Part shown: one piece after another, positions 6,992-14,810 of the stretch
How the letters are laid out: every line of letters starts with the position of its first letter
Numbering within the stretch: the stretch's first letter is position 1
DNA from: Propionibacteriaceae bacterium
GTDB lineage: Bacteria; Actinomycetota; Actinomycetes; Propionibacteriales; Propionibacteriaceae
Assembly (NCBI GenBank): GCA_030528545.1
Contig: JAUMYR010000036.1
Coordinates: 4,166 to 22,715, forward strand
Direction of reading: 5' to 3'
Length of the DNA stretch: 18,550 nucleotides
Position numbers and translations under genes: made by a program
The notes under the pieces: generated by a model
What the model was told of the DNA's origin: nothing
Database searches by the model: none
The model's input: the letters and a program-made list of their open reading frames with translations, nothing else

Positions 6992-7390
6992 TCAGTGCTT
7001 GTAATCGCCCCGGTAGAACTCGAATAGCCATCCAGAGGCAGACCAGATACCCATGCCGAGACCAAGGATCGTGATCCACCACATCTGAAGCGCCGGGCCG
7101 AGCAGGATCACCGACATGGTCAGCGCGACCCAGAACGGCCAGATGCTCTTGGGCGCGAAGAAGCCGACCTCTCCGGCCGCCTCATGGATCTCGCCGTCCT
7201 TGCGGTCCTCCGGACGCGGGTCGAAGGTGCGGGCCGCCAGCGTGAGGTAGCCGGCGACCATGGCGCCCAGCGCACCGGCGAAGAGCAACACGAAGGTACC
7301 GGCGATCTCCCCCGACATCAGCCAATACACCGGCGTGACGATCGCGAAGAAGATCGCCAGGAACCAGAAGATCCATTTCTCGGGCTTCAC
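6992..7390 (-). CDS. ctaF: Cytochrome c oxidase subunit IV, actinobacterial type
   Basis: 132 aa, with four membrane helices at about 6-26, 31-52, 83-101 and 104-123. The loop [15 protein letters not shown] and the C-terminal [14 protein letters not shown] are typical of the small subunit of the actinobacterial cytochrome bcc-aa3 supercomplex. Start is GTG, overlapping the ctaD stop as GTGA, so it is translated with ctaD. It is last in ctaC-ctaD-ctaF and is followed by an intrinsic terminator. Confidence 0.92.
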   Translation of the reverse strand: MKPEKWIFWFLAIFFAIVTPVYWLMSGEIAGTFVLLFAGALGAMVAGYLTLAARTFDPRPEDRKDGEIHEAAGEVGFFAPKSIWPFWVALTMSVILLGPALQMWWITILGLGMGIWSASGWLFEFYRGDYKH

Positions 7391-9090
7391 TTGTTCTCTC
7401 CTAGAAGTTCCTTGTCGGCGTACTTGCTGAGCTGCGCGGGATCGTGGTCATCCATCCCGGCGAGCTCAGGATGATGCTTGTCGAAAGCCGCATAGGGCGA
7501 GCGGACGCGTGGCAGCTCGGTGAAGTTGAACCGTGGCGGTGGGCAGGAGGTCGCCCACTCCAGCGAACGTCCCCAGCCCCAGGGGTCTTCCACCTCGACC
7601 AGCGGATGCTTGCGGCTGATCCACACGTTCCACATGAAGGGCAGCATCGAGATGCCCAGCAGGAAAGCGCCGAAGGTCGACACCTGGTTGAGCAAGGTGA
7701 ATCCCTCCCAGGAGCCATAGTCGGCGATCCGGCGCTGCATGCCCTCGACTCCGAGCCAGTGCTGCACCAGGAAGGTGATGTGGAAGCCCACGAAAAGCAG
7801 CCAGAAATGGACCTTGCCCCACGTCTCGTCCAGCATCCTTCCGGTGAACTTGGGCCACCAGAAGTAGAAGCCAGCGAACATCGCGAACACCACCGTGCCG
7901 AACAGCACATAGTGGAAGTGCGCCACCACGAAGTAGGTATCCGAGGTGTGGAAGGTCATCGCGGGGCTGGCCAGCATGATGCCGGTCAGGCCGCCGAACA
8001 GGAAGGTGGTGAGGAAGCCGATCGCGAACAGCATCGCTGAGGTCATCGTGATCGACCCGCCCCAGATGGTGCCGATCCAGTTGAAGAACTTCACTCCGGT
8101 CGGAACCGCGATCATGAAGGTCATGAAAGAGAAGAAGGGCAGGTTGACCGCACCGGTGACGAACATGTGGTGAGCCCACACCGACACCGACAGCGCACCG
8201 ATCGACAGCGTGGCCAACACCAGACCCACATAGCCAAAGACGGGTTTGCGGCTGAACACGCTCAGCACCTCGGTGATGATGCCGAAGAAGGGCAGCGCGA
8301 TGATGTAGACCTCGGGGTGTCCGAAGAACCAGAACAGGTGCTGCCACAGGATCGGGCCGCCATTGGCCGCGTCGAAAATGTGGCTGCCGAGCACCCGGTC
8401 GGATTCGAGCACCAGCAGGCCAGCGGCGAGCACCGGGAAGGCGATGAGGATCATCAGCGAGGTGACCAGGATGTTCCAGGTAAAGATCGGCAGCCGGAAC
8501 ATCGTCATGCCGGGTGTGCGCATGCAGATGATGGTCGTGATGAAGTTTACCGCGCCGAGGATCGACGACAGGCCGAGGAGGTAGAGCCCCATCAGCCACA
8601 GGTCCCCGCCGATGCCGGGCGAGTTGATCGAGTCCGACAGCGGCACGTAGGCGAACCAGCCGAAGGAGGGGGCCCCGCTACGGGTCACGAAACCCGCGCA
8701 AGCCATCAGGGAACCGAACAGGAACAACCAGTAGGCGAGCATGTTCATGCGCGGGAAGGCGACGTCCGGGGCACCGATCTGCAGCGGCATGATCGCGTTG
8801 GCGAACCCCGCGAACATCGGCGTGGCGAACATCAGCAGCATGATCGTGCCGTGCATGGTGAAGAACTGGTTGAAGGTCTCGTAGTTCATAAACTGCATGC
8901 CGGGGTTGGTCAGCTCCGCCCGGATGCCGAGGGCCAGGATGCCGCCGAGAGCGAAAAACACCAGGCTCGTCACGAAATAGAGGTTGCCGATCACCTTGTG
9001 GTCGGTGGTCGTCATGTATTTCATGAGCAGAGCCCCCACGCGATGACGCTCGCGGATCTGTTCTGAGGCGGCCTCGTTAGCAGTGCTCAC
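7387..9090 (-). CDS. ctaD: Cytochrome c oxidase subunit I (aa3 type)
   Basis: 567 aa, with twelve expected membrane helices. It is the catalytic subunit that reduces oxygen to water and pumps protons. Visible ligands are H80 ([10 protein letters not shown]) and H393 for haem a, H391 (HFHYVLF) for haem a3, and H258, H307 and H308 for copper B. Y262 in GHPEVY is the tyrosine cross-linked to a copper histidine. E260, D109 ([11 protein letters not shown]) and K334 (PTGVKFFNW) match the D- and K-channel residues of A1-type oxidases. GTG start overlapping the ctaC stop (GTGA), and GTGA overlap with ctaF downstream. The subunit III gene ctaE is not in this window; in many actinobacteria it sits with qcrCAB. 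Confidence 0.97.
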   Translation of the reverse strand: MSTANEAASEQIRERHRVGALLMKYMTTTDHKVIGNLYFVTSLVFFALGGILALGIRAELTNPGMQFMNYETFNQFFTMHGTIMLLMFATPMFAGFANAIMPLQIGAPDVAFPRMNMLAYWLFLFGSLMACAGFVTRSGAPSFGWFAYVPLSDSINSPGIGGDLWLMGLYLLGLSSILGAVNFITTIICMRTPGMTMFRLPIFTWNILVTSLMILIAFPVLAAGLLVLESDRVLGSHIFDAANGGPILWQHLFWFFGHPEVYIIALPFFGIITEVLSVFSRKPVFGYVGLVLATLSIGALSVSVWAHHMFVTGAVNLPFFSFMTFMIAVPTGVKFFNWIGTIWGGSITMTSAMLFAIGFLTTFLFGGLTGIMLASPAMTFHTSDTYFVVAHFHYVLFGTVVFAMFAGFYFWWPKFTGRMLDETWGKVHFWLLFVGFHITFLVQHWLGVEGMQRRIADYGSWEGFTLLNQVSTFGAFLLGISMLPFMWNVWISRKHPLVEVEDPWGWGRSLEWATSCPPPRFNFTELPRVRSPYAAFDKHHPELAGMDDHDPAQLSKYADKELLGENK

Positions 9091-9914
9091 TTCTTCTCCT
9101 CGGGATTCGCGGTCGGCAACGTGTTGGGAGCATTCGAGGGCAGCTTCACCTCTCCGGTCTTGCCCGCGGCGATCAGCTTCTTGACTTGGGCGTTGTATTC
9201 CTCTTCAGACACGACATGCACCTTGAACAGCATCGCGGAATGCCAGGTGCCGCACAGTTCGGCGCACTTGCCGTCGAAGACCCCAAGTTTGGTCGGGGTC
9301 ACGTCGAAGGAGTTCGGGTGGCCCGGGATGACATCGACCTTGAACAGGAAGGCCGGGATCCAGAACGAGTGGATGACATCCGGGGAATCAACGTTGAAGC
9401 GGACCGATTTTCCGACCGGCAGGTACAGGTCGGGGATCTTCTGAACCGTGCCGATCTCGTGGGCATCGTCGCCGATGGAGGGGTTGGCCTTCTCCATGTA
9501 GTTGAAGGTCCAGGACCATTTCTGTCCGATGACGTTGATGGTGTGGTCGGGGGTGTTTTCCTTGGCCAGCACCGCGTCCTGGGCCCGGACCGTGTAGAAG
9601 AAGAGCACGCCGATGATGAGGAACGGCACCAGCGTGTACAACAGTTCCAGCGGCAGGTGGTACTGAGTCTGCCGGGGAACCTCCGGGTCGTCGTGCTTGC
9701 GCCGGTAGCGGATGACCGCCCAGCCGATCAGGCCCCACACGAATACGCCGATCACTAGGGATGCGATCCAGGCCCCGACCCACAGATCGGCGATATAGGG
9801 AGCACGGTCACTTGCGGGCTCGGGGAGCCCGAACCGGGCGGCCTGCCCGCTGCAGCCTGTCAATAACACCAGGAGCGCTGCAGCGCCACCCAGCCTACGG
9901 AGGTTTAGACTCAC
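9087..9914 (-). CDS. ctaC: Cytochrome c oxidase subunit II, lipoprotein with CuA site
   Basis: 275 aa from the chosen start. It accepts electrons from cytochrome c at a binuclear copper centre. The N-terminus is a lipoprotein signal: two arginines, a hydrophobic stretch and the lipobox LLTGC, with C21 the lipidated residue. Two membrane helices follow at about 43-68 and 90-110. The CuA ligands are H182 (DVIHSFWIP), C217, E219, C221, H225 and M228 in [12 protein letters not shown]. The start at GTG 9914 has GGAAGGG 6 nt upstream and gives a compact signal peptide. An ATG at 9938, 8 codons earlier, is a possible alternative with a weaker site. It overlaps ctaD downstream. Upstream lies the erpA terminator, so the cta operon must have its own promoter in about 9915-9976. 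Confidence 0.95.
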   Translation of the reverse strand: MSLNLRRLGGAAALLVLLTGCSGQAARFGLPEPASDRAPYIADLWVGAWIASLVIGVFVWGLIGWAVIRYRRKHDDPEVPRQTQYHLPLELLYTLVPFLIIGVLFFYTVRAQDAVLAKENTPDHTINVIGQKWSWTFNYMEKANPSIGDDAHEIGTVQKIPDLYLPVGKSVRFNVDSPDVIHSFWIPAFLFKVDVIPGHPNSFDVTPTKLGVFDGKCAELCGTWHSAMLFKVHVVSEEEYNAQVKKLIAAGKTGEVKLPSNAPNTLPTANPEEKK

Positions 9915-9920
9915 CACTTG

Positions 9921-9927
9921 CCCTTCC
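9921..9927 (-). promoter_or_regulatory. Ribosome binding site favouring the shorter ctaC start
   Basis: GGAAGGG on the minus strand, 6 nt before the GTG at 9914. The ATG at 9938 is preceded only by a weak purine stretch. Confidence 0.5.
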
Positions 9928-9976
9928 GAGGATGTCATCTGCCGTCGTCGGCACAATCTTGTGCACAGACTAACGC

Positions 9977-10017
9977 AAAAAAGCGCACCCCGTCGCGGCG
10001 AAGCCGCAGCGGGGTGC
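9977..10017 (-). terminator. Intrinsic terminator of erpA
   Basis: On the minus strand GCACCCCG pairs with CGGGGTGC (10010-10017 with 9985-9992). An inner GCGGC/GCCGC stem is closed around TTCG, then GC and six T residues follow (9977-9982). It separates erpA from the downstream cta operon. Confidence 0.9.
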
Positions 10018-10040
10018 TATGGGACTGGTCCTCAGCCGGG

Positions 10041-10388
10041 TCAGTTGAAGGAGTCGCCGCACGCGCAGGAGCCCTGCGCGTTCGGGTTATCGATCGTGAA
10101 TCCCTGCTTCTCGATGGTGTCCATGAAGTCGATCGTCGCGCCGATGAGATAGGGGGCGCTCATCTTGTCGGTCACGACGCGGACTCCGTCGAAGGTGTTG
10201 ACCACATCCCCATCGAGGGAGCGGTCATCGAAGTAAAGCTGGTAGCGCAACCCCGAGCAGCCTCCCGGCTGCACGGCGAGGCGCAGGCTCAGATCGGTCT
10301 CGCCCTCCGCCTCAAGCAGCGCCTTGACCTTAGTCGCGGCCGCGGCAGTCAGTATGACCCCCTGCGAGGTGAGCTTGGTATCAGTCAT
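10041..10388 (-). CDS. erpA: A-type iron-sulfur carrier/insertion protein (ErpA, HesB/IscA family)
   Basis: 115 aa. It delivers Fe-S clusters to target enzymes. The three family cysteines are C44 (QPGGCSGLRY), C108 and C110 (GSCACGDSF). ATG start with AAGGA 9 nt upstream. The gene stands alone between its own terminator and an 80-nt gap behind the glycerate-kinase-like gene. In this window plausible clients are the radical SAM protein and the ferrochelatase, if it carries a cluster; that link is inference. In mycobacteria the equivalent gene (Rv2204c) has the same neighbours. Confidence 0.93.
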   Translation of the reverse strand: MTDTKLTSQGVILTAAAATKVKALLEAEGETDLSLRLAVQPGGCSGLRYQLYFDDRSLDGDVVNTFDGVRVVTDKMSAPYLIGATIDFMDTIEKQGFTIDNPNAQGSCACGDSFN

Positions 10389-10468
10389 GTTCGTATTTCC
10401 TTAACGGTGGACGCAGTGCGACTGCAAGTCTACGTGCCAGGTCACCCAACGCCTAGTCCCGCTGTCAC

Positions 10469-11242
10469 CTACCACGCCCACGACCGGGCCACCCGGGCGG
10501 CGAGCTGAGACAACTGGTTCAGCTTCACCGTTCCCGAAGCGTCCTCGCCATCGAGCGCATAACACGCCTCGATTCCAGCGCTGCGCAGTTCCCGCGCCGA
10601 GATATAGCTGCGACCCGCCAGAACGATGAGTGGACGGCAGGCCCCCTGTGCCCTTCTCAGCACCTCGGCGACCACCGGACCGCCGAAGCTACCGAAGTCG
10701 AGGACTTCACAGCCGGTCACTACCAGGTCGGCCAGCTCGGCCGAACGGTCCAGGCCCGCCAGTTCGGCGCAGAGCGCCTCCCCCGTGGTCAAGCGCCCTC
10801 CCGCGGCCAGGACGCGAAGCCCCGCTCCCTGGTGGGCGCCGCTACCCGGCACCTTGTCGGGGGCGTCGCGACCGGGCCAGGCCTGCCGCGCCCAGGCCTC
10901 CCAGCGGGCTTCCCCGGCCAGGACCTCCTCCAGCGGGCTGCCGGAAAGCCTGCCCTGGGTCGCCGCCAGACCACGCAGGCCCGTCAGCGGCAGCTCCAGC
11001 TGGTCTGCTGAGACGACCCCGATGGCGCCGGGCGGCACGGAGTCTGGGACACCCACGGTCAGGTCGAGCACCGGTTCCCGGCAGCCGAGACTGGCCAGCG
11101 CGGCGGGAAGGCCCGGTCCGCCAGAAGCCATCGGCACCACGGCAACCTCAGCACCGAGCCCGGCCCAGGCTCTGGCGAAGGCGGCCCCGGCCTCTTCCGA
11201 AGAATGACCGCCGAGGCCATCCGTCGCGATCAGGACGCGCAT
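10469..11242 (-). CDS. Glycerate-kinase-like protein, shortened and lacking family motifs
   Basis: 257 aa against about 380 in class I glycerate kinases. The N-terminus (VLIATDGLGGHSSEEAG) and the C-terminal half (VPGSGAHQGAGLRVLAAGG, then ADLVVTG, then PLIVLAG) align by eye with that family. The DGGEG motif reads SGGPG here, the GGSATNDGG region is missing, and the GEGRxD motif reads GCEVLD. It is therefore probably not an active glycerate kinase. ATG start directly abuts the pspAA stop with no spacer. It lies 80 nt upstream of erpA on the same strand, an association also present in mycobacteria (Rv2205c-Rv2204c). Function unknown; a scaffold or Fe-S-linked role is only a guess. Confidence 0.75.
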   Translation of the reverse strand: MRVLIATDGLGGHSSEEAGAAFARAWAGLGAEVAVVPMASGGPGLPAALASLGCREPVLDLTVGVPDSVPPGAIGVVSADQLELPLTGLRGLAATQGRLSGSPLEEVLAGEARWEAWARQAWPGRDAPDKVPGSGAHQGAGLRVLAAGGRLTTGEALCAELAGLDRSAELADLVVTGCEVLDFGSFGGPVVAEVLRRAQGACRPLIVLAGRSYISARELRSAGIEACYALDGEDASGTVKLNQLSQLAARVARSWAW

Positions 11243-11533
11243 CTAGCCCGGGATCAGACCCGGGTATTCCGATGAATCGTCCAGCAGCTTCTGGATATCG
11301 GCAACAGTCGCGCTCTCATCGGGAAGGATGAGGTCGGAATCGACGGCGATATCGTCCTCGACCGGACGGCCCGCCTCCCGGACCTTTCCGATGAGCGCGC
11401 TCAGAGCCCGCGAAAGCCGGTCCTGATCACCGGCCAGCGCGGCTGCCTCGACCTCATGGTCGAGCTGGTTCAGATCGGCCAGATCGGTCTCATTCAGGAC
11501 GAACTGGCCCTCCCCAAGGATCCTGACGATCAC
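11243..11533 (-). CDS. pspAA: PspA-associated protein PspAA
   Basis: 96 aa, starting MIVRILGEGQF, the signature opening of the actinobacterial PspAA domain. An acidic helical body follows (DLADLNQLDHEVEAAALAGD), then a tail ending SEYPGLIPG. The family is known as a partner of PspA in the envelope stress response. GTG start overlapping the pspA stop as GTGA; stop immediately followed by the ATG of the kinase-like gene. Cytoplasmic, no signal or membrane helix. Confidence 0.85.
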   Translation of the reverse strand: MIVRILGEGQFVLNETDLADLNQLDHEVEAAALAGDQDRLSRALSALIGKVREAGRPVEDDIAVDSDLILPDESATVADIQKLLDDSSEYPGLIPG

Positions 11534-12330
11534 CGGGCACCCCCCTGCGCCGACGGTGGGGTCGCCACGATGGGAGCGGTGCCGCCATTGCCCATGGGAG
11601 CCGCGATCTCGGGCCGTGAGGCTGGCCCGCCCGTCAGCTGGGCCTTCATGCGCGCGAGTTCGTTCTCCACCGACGAGCTGGAGGCCAGCGCATCGAGTTC
11701 GCGGGTGAGATCGTCCTTCACCGAGCCGGTCGGATCGTCCAGCACACCCGAGGCAAGCAGCTCATCCACCGCGGAGGCCCTGGCCTGAAGCTGCGCGGTC
11801 TTGTCCTCGGCGCGCTGGATGGCCAGGCCGACATCGCCCATCTCCTCGCTGATGCCGGTAAATGCCTCGTTGATGCGGGTCTGCGCCTCGGCCGCGGAGT
11901 AGGTGGCCTTGATGGTTTCCTTGCGGGTGCGGAAGGCATCGACCTTGGCCTGCAGGCGAGAGCTCGCCCGCGATAGCTTCTCTTCCTCGGCCTGAAGCTG
12001 AGCATGCTGGGCCTCAAGGTCGGAGAGCTGCTGCTGGAGACCGGACTTGCGGGTCAGCGCTTCCCGGGCCAGATCCTCCCGGCCGGCTTCGAGAGCGCGC
12101 TGGGCGGCGACAGTCAGCTTGTCCATCTCGCCAGCCATCTTGTTGGCCTGCAATTCGACCCGCTTACGGCTGGTGGCCACGTCCGCGACACCGCGACGTA
12201 CCCGTTGCAGCAGCTCAAGTTGGCGCTGGTACGAGTAGTCCAAGGTCTCGCGCGGATCCTCCATCCGGTCCAATGCCTTGTCGGCCTTGGCGCGGAACAC
12301 CATCGCGATCCGCTCGAAGATTCCTGCCAT
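11530..12330 (-). CDS. pspA: Phage shock protein A (PspA/IM30/Vipp1 family)
   Basis: 266 aa. It is a membrane-binding coiled-coil protein that protects the cell envelope. The N-terminal amphipathic helix (AGIFERIAMVFRAKADKALDR) is followed by the conserved DPRETLDYSYQRQLELLQ and long heptad-like helices through about residue 225. The last 30 or so residues form a Pro/Ala/Gly-rich tail. Start at 12330 has GGAAGGA 7 nt upstream; the frame continues 29 codons further, but that part lies in the divergent promoter and has no family similarity. It is translationally coupled to pspAA. No pspB, pspC or pspF homologue is visible in the window. Confidence 0.93.
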   Translation of the reverse strand: MAGIFERIAMVFRAKADKALDRMEDPRETLDYSYQRQLELLQRVRRGVADVATSRKRVELQANKMAGEMDKLTVAAQRALEAGREDLAREALTRKSGLQQQLSDLEAQHAQLQAEEEKLSRASSRLQAKVDAFRTRKETIKATYSAAEAQTRINEAFTGISEEMGDVGLAIQRAEDKTAQLQARASAVDELLASGVLDDPTGSVKDDLTRELDALASSSSVENELARMKAQLTGGPASRPEIAAPMGNGGTAPIVATPPSAQGGAR

Positions 12331-12337
12331 CAAGTTG

Positions 12338-12344
12338 TCCTTCC
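12338..12344 (-). promoter_or_regulatory. Ribosome binding site deciding the pspA start
   Basis: GGAAGGA on the minus strand, 7 nt before the ATG at 12330. Confidence 0.6.
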
Positions 12345-12445
12345 ACTTAAGTGTGTCGCCCTCAAGATTATTCCCTGTCCCAGGGTAACCGGACAGGGCC
12401 TTAGCCAAACCGATCAACTAAGATGTGGGCCCAGCAGCCAGCGAT

Positions 12446-12451
12446 AAGGAG
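12446..12451 (+). promoter_or_regulatory. Ribosome binding site deciding the DUF3043 start
   Basis: AAGGAG 4 nt before the GTG at 12456. It rules out the in-frame ATG at 12423. Confidence 0.6.
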
Positions 12452-12455
12452 CATC

Positions 12456-13088
12456 GTGGGACTCTTCCGCCCCTATGAACGGACCGCGTCCACCAAGGAC
12501 GCCCCATCGCGCCGCCTGATACCCAAGGCCGCGGCACCGGAATCGGCGTCGGTTCCCGCCGCTGAGGACGCGAACCCACAAGACAGGCCCGGCGCTGGCA
12601 AGAAGGGCGTCCCGACGCCGACTCGCAAGGCCGCCGAGGCCGCCCGGATGGAGCGTTTGCATCCCAGGCTGGACTCCAGGGCCGCCCGGAAGAAGGCCCG
12701 CGAGGCGCGCCGCATCGCCCAGGACCAGGCCTGGCAGAAGGCCGAGAGTTCCCCAGAGCGGGCGCTCCTGCGCGATTTCGTTGACTCCCGGTGGACCTTG
12801 GTCGAGTTCATGCTACCCGCGATGCTGGTCTTCCTGGCGCTGACCATGCTGTCGGCCTATCCGATGTTCATCGTCATAGCTCCCTACGTGACGGTGCTGC
12901 TGTGGGCCTTCCTGATCCTCAACATCGTCAATGTGGCCTTGCTGTGGCGTTCCTTCAAGCGTGAACTCGCCGAACGGGTACCCAAGGCGAGCTACCGTGG
13001 CCTGCTGATGTACCTGGTGAACCGCGCGATGATGATCCGCCGTTTCCGCCAGCCGAGGCCCCGCATCGCACGAGGGGATTCCTACTGA
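12456..13088 (+). CDS. DUF3043 family membrane protein
   Basis: 210 aa. The N-terminal half is cytoplasmic and basic, rich in Ala, Lys and Arg (AARKKAREARRIAQDQAWQK). Two adjacent membrane helices lie at about 120-142 and 145-166 (FMLPAMLVFLALTMLS, then TVLLWAFLILNIVNVALLW). A basic tail ends RRFRQPRPRIARGDSY. The family is conserved in actinobacteria with no assigned function. GTG start with AAGGAG 4 nt upstream. It is divergent from pspA, and its stop overlaps the next gene by one base (TGATG). In mycobacteria the same family (Rv2206) also sits beside the glycerate-kinase-like gene. Confidence 0.85.
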   Translation: MGLFRPYERTASTKDAPSRRLIPKAAAPESASVPAAEDANPQDRPGAGKKGVPTPTRKAAEAARMERLHPRLDSRAARKKAREARRIAQDQAWQKAESSPERALLRDFVDSRWTLVEFMLPAMLVFLALTMLSAYPMFIVIAPYVTVLLWAFLILNIVNVALLWRSFKRELAERVPKASYRGLLMYLVNRAMMIRRFRQPRPRIARGDSY

Positions 13089-13285
13089 TGGCCTACCGCT
13101 GGGTCCCTACCGACGCGGCCTACGCCTCTCAGCTCGGGCTCGGGGAGCCCTTCGCCGAGCAGTCCGAGGCGGAGGCGTGGCTGAGCACCTTCTACGACGA
13201 CCTCGCTGAGGCGGGCATCACGGAAGTGTGCCTATACGAGGAGGACCGCCTCGTCTACGGGCCGATGTCCCTGCTGGACGGCTGA
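13088..13285 (+). CDS. Small conserved actinobacterial protein
   Basis: 65 aa, acidic, without signal peptide or membrane helix. The pattern MAYRWVPTDA, then EAEAWLSTFYDDLAEAGITEVCLYEEDRLVYGPMSL, resembles a small conserved actinobacterial hypothetical protein, from memory. Its ATG shares an A with the stop of the DUF3043 gene, so it is very probably translated from the same message. Function unknown. Confidence 0.75.
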   Translation: MAYRWVPTDAAYASQLGLGEPFAEQSEAEAWLSTFYDDLAEAGITEVCLYEEDRLVYGPMSLLDG

Positions 13286-13325
13286 GGTTTCCCAGCCCAC
13301 AAACGCCAGCCTTGGACTAGCCCCA

Positions 13326-13383
13326 AGCCGGGCCCGGCTCTTACCGGCGGGATCACCACCGGCCAGCGGGCCCTTGAGCCCGG
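13326..13383. terminator. GC-rich palindromic region between convergent genes
   Basis: A 14-bp perfect palindrome, AGCCGGGCCCGGCT (13326-13339), is followed at about 13375-13384 by another GAGCCCGGCT copy that could pair with its left half. No T-run follows on either strand. It may act as a shared terminator of the plus-strand small gene and the minus-strand membrane gene, but this is weakly supported. Confidence 0.3.
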
Positions 13384-13674
13384 CTAGCTCCGCCTCAACC
13401 GGGCCTGGCTTCGCCTCTCCTGGACGAACAGCACCCCACCGAATCCAGCGGTGAGCACCCCCAGCCCCAAGACCACCGGCGCGTTCGCCCGGACCGTCGC
13501 GACCCTCTCCTCATAGGTTTGGACCCGCTCGGTCCTGGCATCGCTGGGGCTGGCATAGTGGCAGGTGTCCCCAGGGCCCATCTCGACTCCGCGACACGAG
13601 GCCGAGGAGGCAGCGAACATGGGGATCGCCCACCCGGCCAGGGCGAGGCCAGCCAGCACGACCAGCGCGTGCAC
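13384..13674 (-). CDS. Small membrane protein with two helices and an extracytoplasmic Cys pair
   Basis: 96 aa. An N-terminal helix (ALVVLAGLALAGWAIPMFAA) is followed by an outside loop with SCRGVEMGPGDTCHY, two cysteines that could form a disulfide. A TYEE segment and a second helix (APVVLGLGVLTAGFGGVLF) come next, then a basic cytoplasmic tail. Similar small proteins are frequent in actinobacteria, from memory, with no known role. The GTG at 13674 is chosen because AGGAG lies 7 nt upstream; a GTG at 13689 without such a site would add 5 residues. It begins 26 nt after the gcvT stop on the same strand and may be cotranscribed. Confidence 0.7.
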   Translation of the reverse strand: MHALVVLAGLALAGWAIPMFAASSASCRGVEMGPGDTCHYASPSDARTERVQTYEERVATVRANAPVVLGLGVLTAGFGGVLFVQERRSQARLRRS

Positions 13675-13681
13675 GACGGAT

Positions 13682-13686
13682 CTCCT
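13682..13686 (-). promoter_or_regulatory. Ribosome binding site favouring the shorter start of the small membrane protein
   Basis: AGGAG on the minus strand, 7 nt before the GTG at 13674. Confidence 0.45.
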
Positions 13687-13700
13687 CACCTCAGGTAAGC

Positions 13701-14783
13701 CTAGGAGCGCACCGACGGCTGCACGAACGGCGGCTTCACGAGTTCGAACTCCTCGACCCGGTTGCGGACCTGCACCCCGACCCGCTCACCAAACCCGTGG
13801 CTGGTATCGACCAATGCCAGTCCGATGCCCTGCCTCAGCGACGGAGAGAAGGTTCCTGAGGTCACCACGCCAATCTCCTTTCCATCGGCGTCCACGACCG
13901 TCATTCCCGGACGCGGGATGCCGCGCCCCAGCGCCTTGATGCCACGGCTGCGCCGCGCCGGAGTCTCGGCCCTGATCGCGGTCAGCGCCTCCCGGCCCAG
14001 GAAACCGGGTTTGGCCCAGCCGATCGCCCAGCTCAGCCCCGCCGAGACCGGGTCGATATCGGGGGTGATCTCGTGGCCGTGCAGGGAATAGCCCATCTCG
14101 GTGCGCAGGGTGTCCCGGGCACCAAGACCGGCCGGGCGGATGCCATAGGGCTCGCCCGCGGCCAGGACGCCGTCCCAGATGGCTGGGGCGTCCTCGGCGG
14201 AGCACACCAGTTCATAGCCCCGCTCCCCCGTGTAGCCGGTACGGCACACGCTCACCCGGACCGGGGTCTCCACCCAGGTGAAGCTCATGTACTCATGGTC
14301 GACGGGATAGCCGAGCGCGGTCAGCACCTCGTCCGACTCCGGGCCCTGCACGGCGATCACGGCGAAGTCATGGTGCCGGTTGACCACGGTAACCCCCTCG
14401 GGGGCGGCGGCCTGAAGGATTTCCACCACCGCGGCCGTGTTGGCGGCATTCGGGATCAGGAAGACATCGTCGGGCCCGTTGACATAGGCGATCAGGTCGT
14501 CTACGACACCGCCCTCGTCGTTGCACAGCAGCGTGTATTGGGCCTTGCCGGGCCCCGCCTTGGTGAGGTCGTTAGCGAGAAGCCCGTTGAGGAAGTCCAG
14601 GGCTCCCGGCCCGGTCACCGAGGCCTTCCCAAGGTGGGAGACGTCGAAGACGCCCACCGCTTCCCGAACGGCCTGGTGCTCCTCTATGACCCCGCTGTAT
14701 TGCAGCGGCATCTCCCAGCCGCCGAACTCAGCGAACTTCGCGCCCGCGGCGACGTGGCGATCGTGCAGCGGTGATTGATGCAT
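13701..14783 (-). CDS. gcvT: Aminomethyltransferase, glycine cleavage system T protein
   Basis: 360 aa. It transfers the aminomethyl carbon from the lipoylated H protein to tetrahydrofolate, releasing ammonia. The N-terminus SPLHDRHVAAGAKFAEFGGWEMPLQY and the motif FDVSHLGK are family signatures. D96 in GGVVDDLIAY matches the catalytic aspartate of Thermotoga GcvT, to which the first 100 residues align without gaps. The C-terminus KPPFVQPSVRS also fits. The start at 14783 has AGAGGAG 5 nt upstream; the ATG just before it would be only 2 nt from the site. Divergent from pepA with 39 nt between. The other gcv genes are not here. The nearby lpd could supply the L protein. Confidence 0.95.
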   Translation of the reverse strand: MHQSPLHDRHVAAGAKFAEFGGWEMPLQYSGVIEEHQAVREAVGVFDVSHLGKASVTGPGALDFLNGLLANDLTKAGPGKAQYTLLCNDEGGVVDDLIAYVNGPDDVFLIPNAANTAAVVEILQAAAPEGVTVVNRHHDFAVIAVQGPESDEVLTALGYPVDHEYMSFTWVETPVRVSVCRTGYTGERGYELVCSAEDAPAIWDGVLAAGEPYGIRPAGLGARDTLRTEMGYSLHGHEITPDIDPVSAGLSWAIGWAKPGFLGREALTAIRAETPARRSRGIKALGRGIPRPGMTVVDADGKEIGVVTSGTFSPSLRQGIGLALVDTSHGFGERVGVQVRNRVEEFELVKPPFVQPSVRS

Positions 14784-14788
14784 CATTG

Positions 14789-14795
14789 CTCCTCT
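14789..14795 (-). promoter_or_regulatory. Ribosome binding site deciding between adjacent gcvT ATG codons
   Basis: AGAGGAG on the minus strand is 5 nt from the ATG at 14783 and 2 nt from the one at 14786, so the second codon is favoured. Confidence 0.55.
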
Positions 14796-14810
14796 CGATG
14801 AAGGTGAGAG

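Larger units (their letters stand above)
12331..12455. promoter_or_regulatory. Divergent pspA / DUF3043 promoter region with an inverted repeat
   Basis: It contains a perfect 8-bp inverted repeat, CCCTGTCC (12373-12380) and GGACAGGG (12391-12398), with a 10-nt spacer. This is placed where an operator could control both genes. A TAAGAT at 12419-12424 is a possible -10 box for the rightward gene. No convincing -35 box was found for either side. Confidence 0.5.

Noticed and set aside
7466..8599. Minus-strand frame within ctaD in another phase
   Set aside because: Arg/His-rich frame-shifted copy of a clearly intact ctaD.
8167..9066. Plus-strand frame opposite ctaD encoding a very His/Glu/Arg-rich protein
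   Set aside because: Composition reflects the antisense of hydrophobic membrane codons; no family resemblance.
9960..9967. TGTGCACA palindrome upstream of ctaC as a CRP/GlxR site
   Set aside because: Only an 8-bp core; it does not fit the TGTGA-N6-TCACA pattern.
14073..14774. Plus-strand frame opposite gcvT
   Set aside because: Shadow of gcvT; no ribosome binding site and no recognisable motif.
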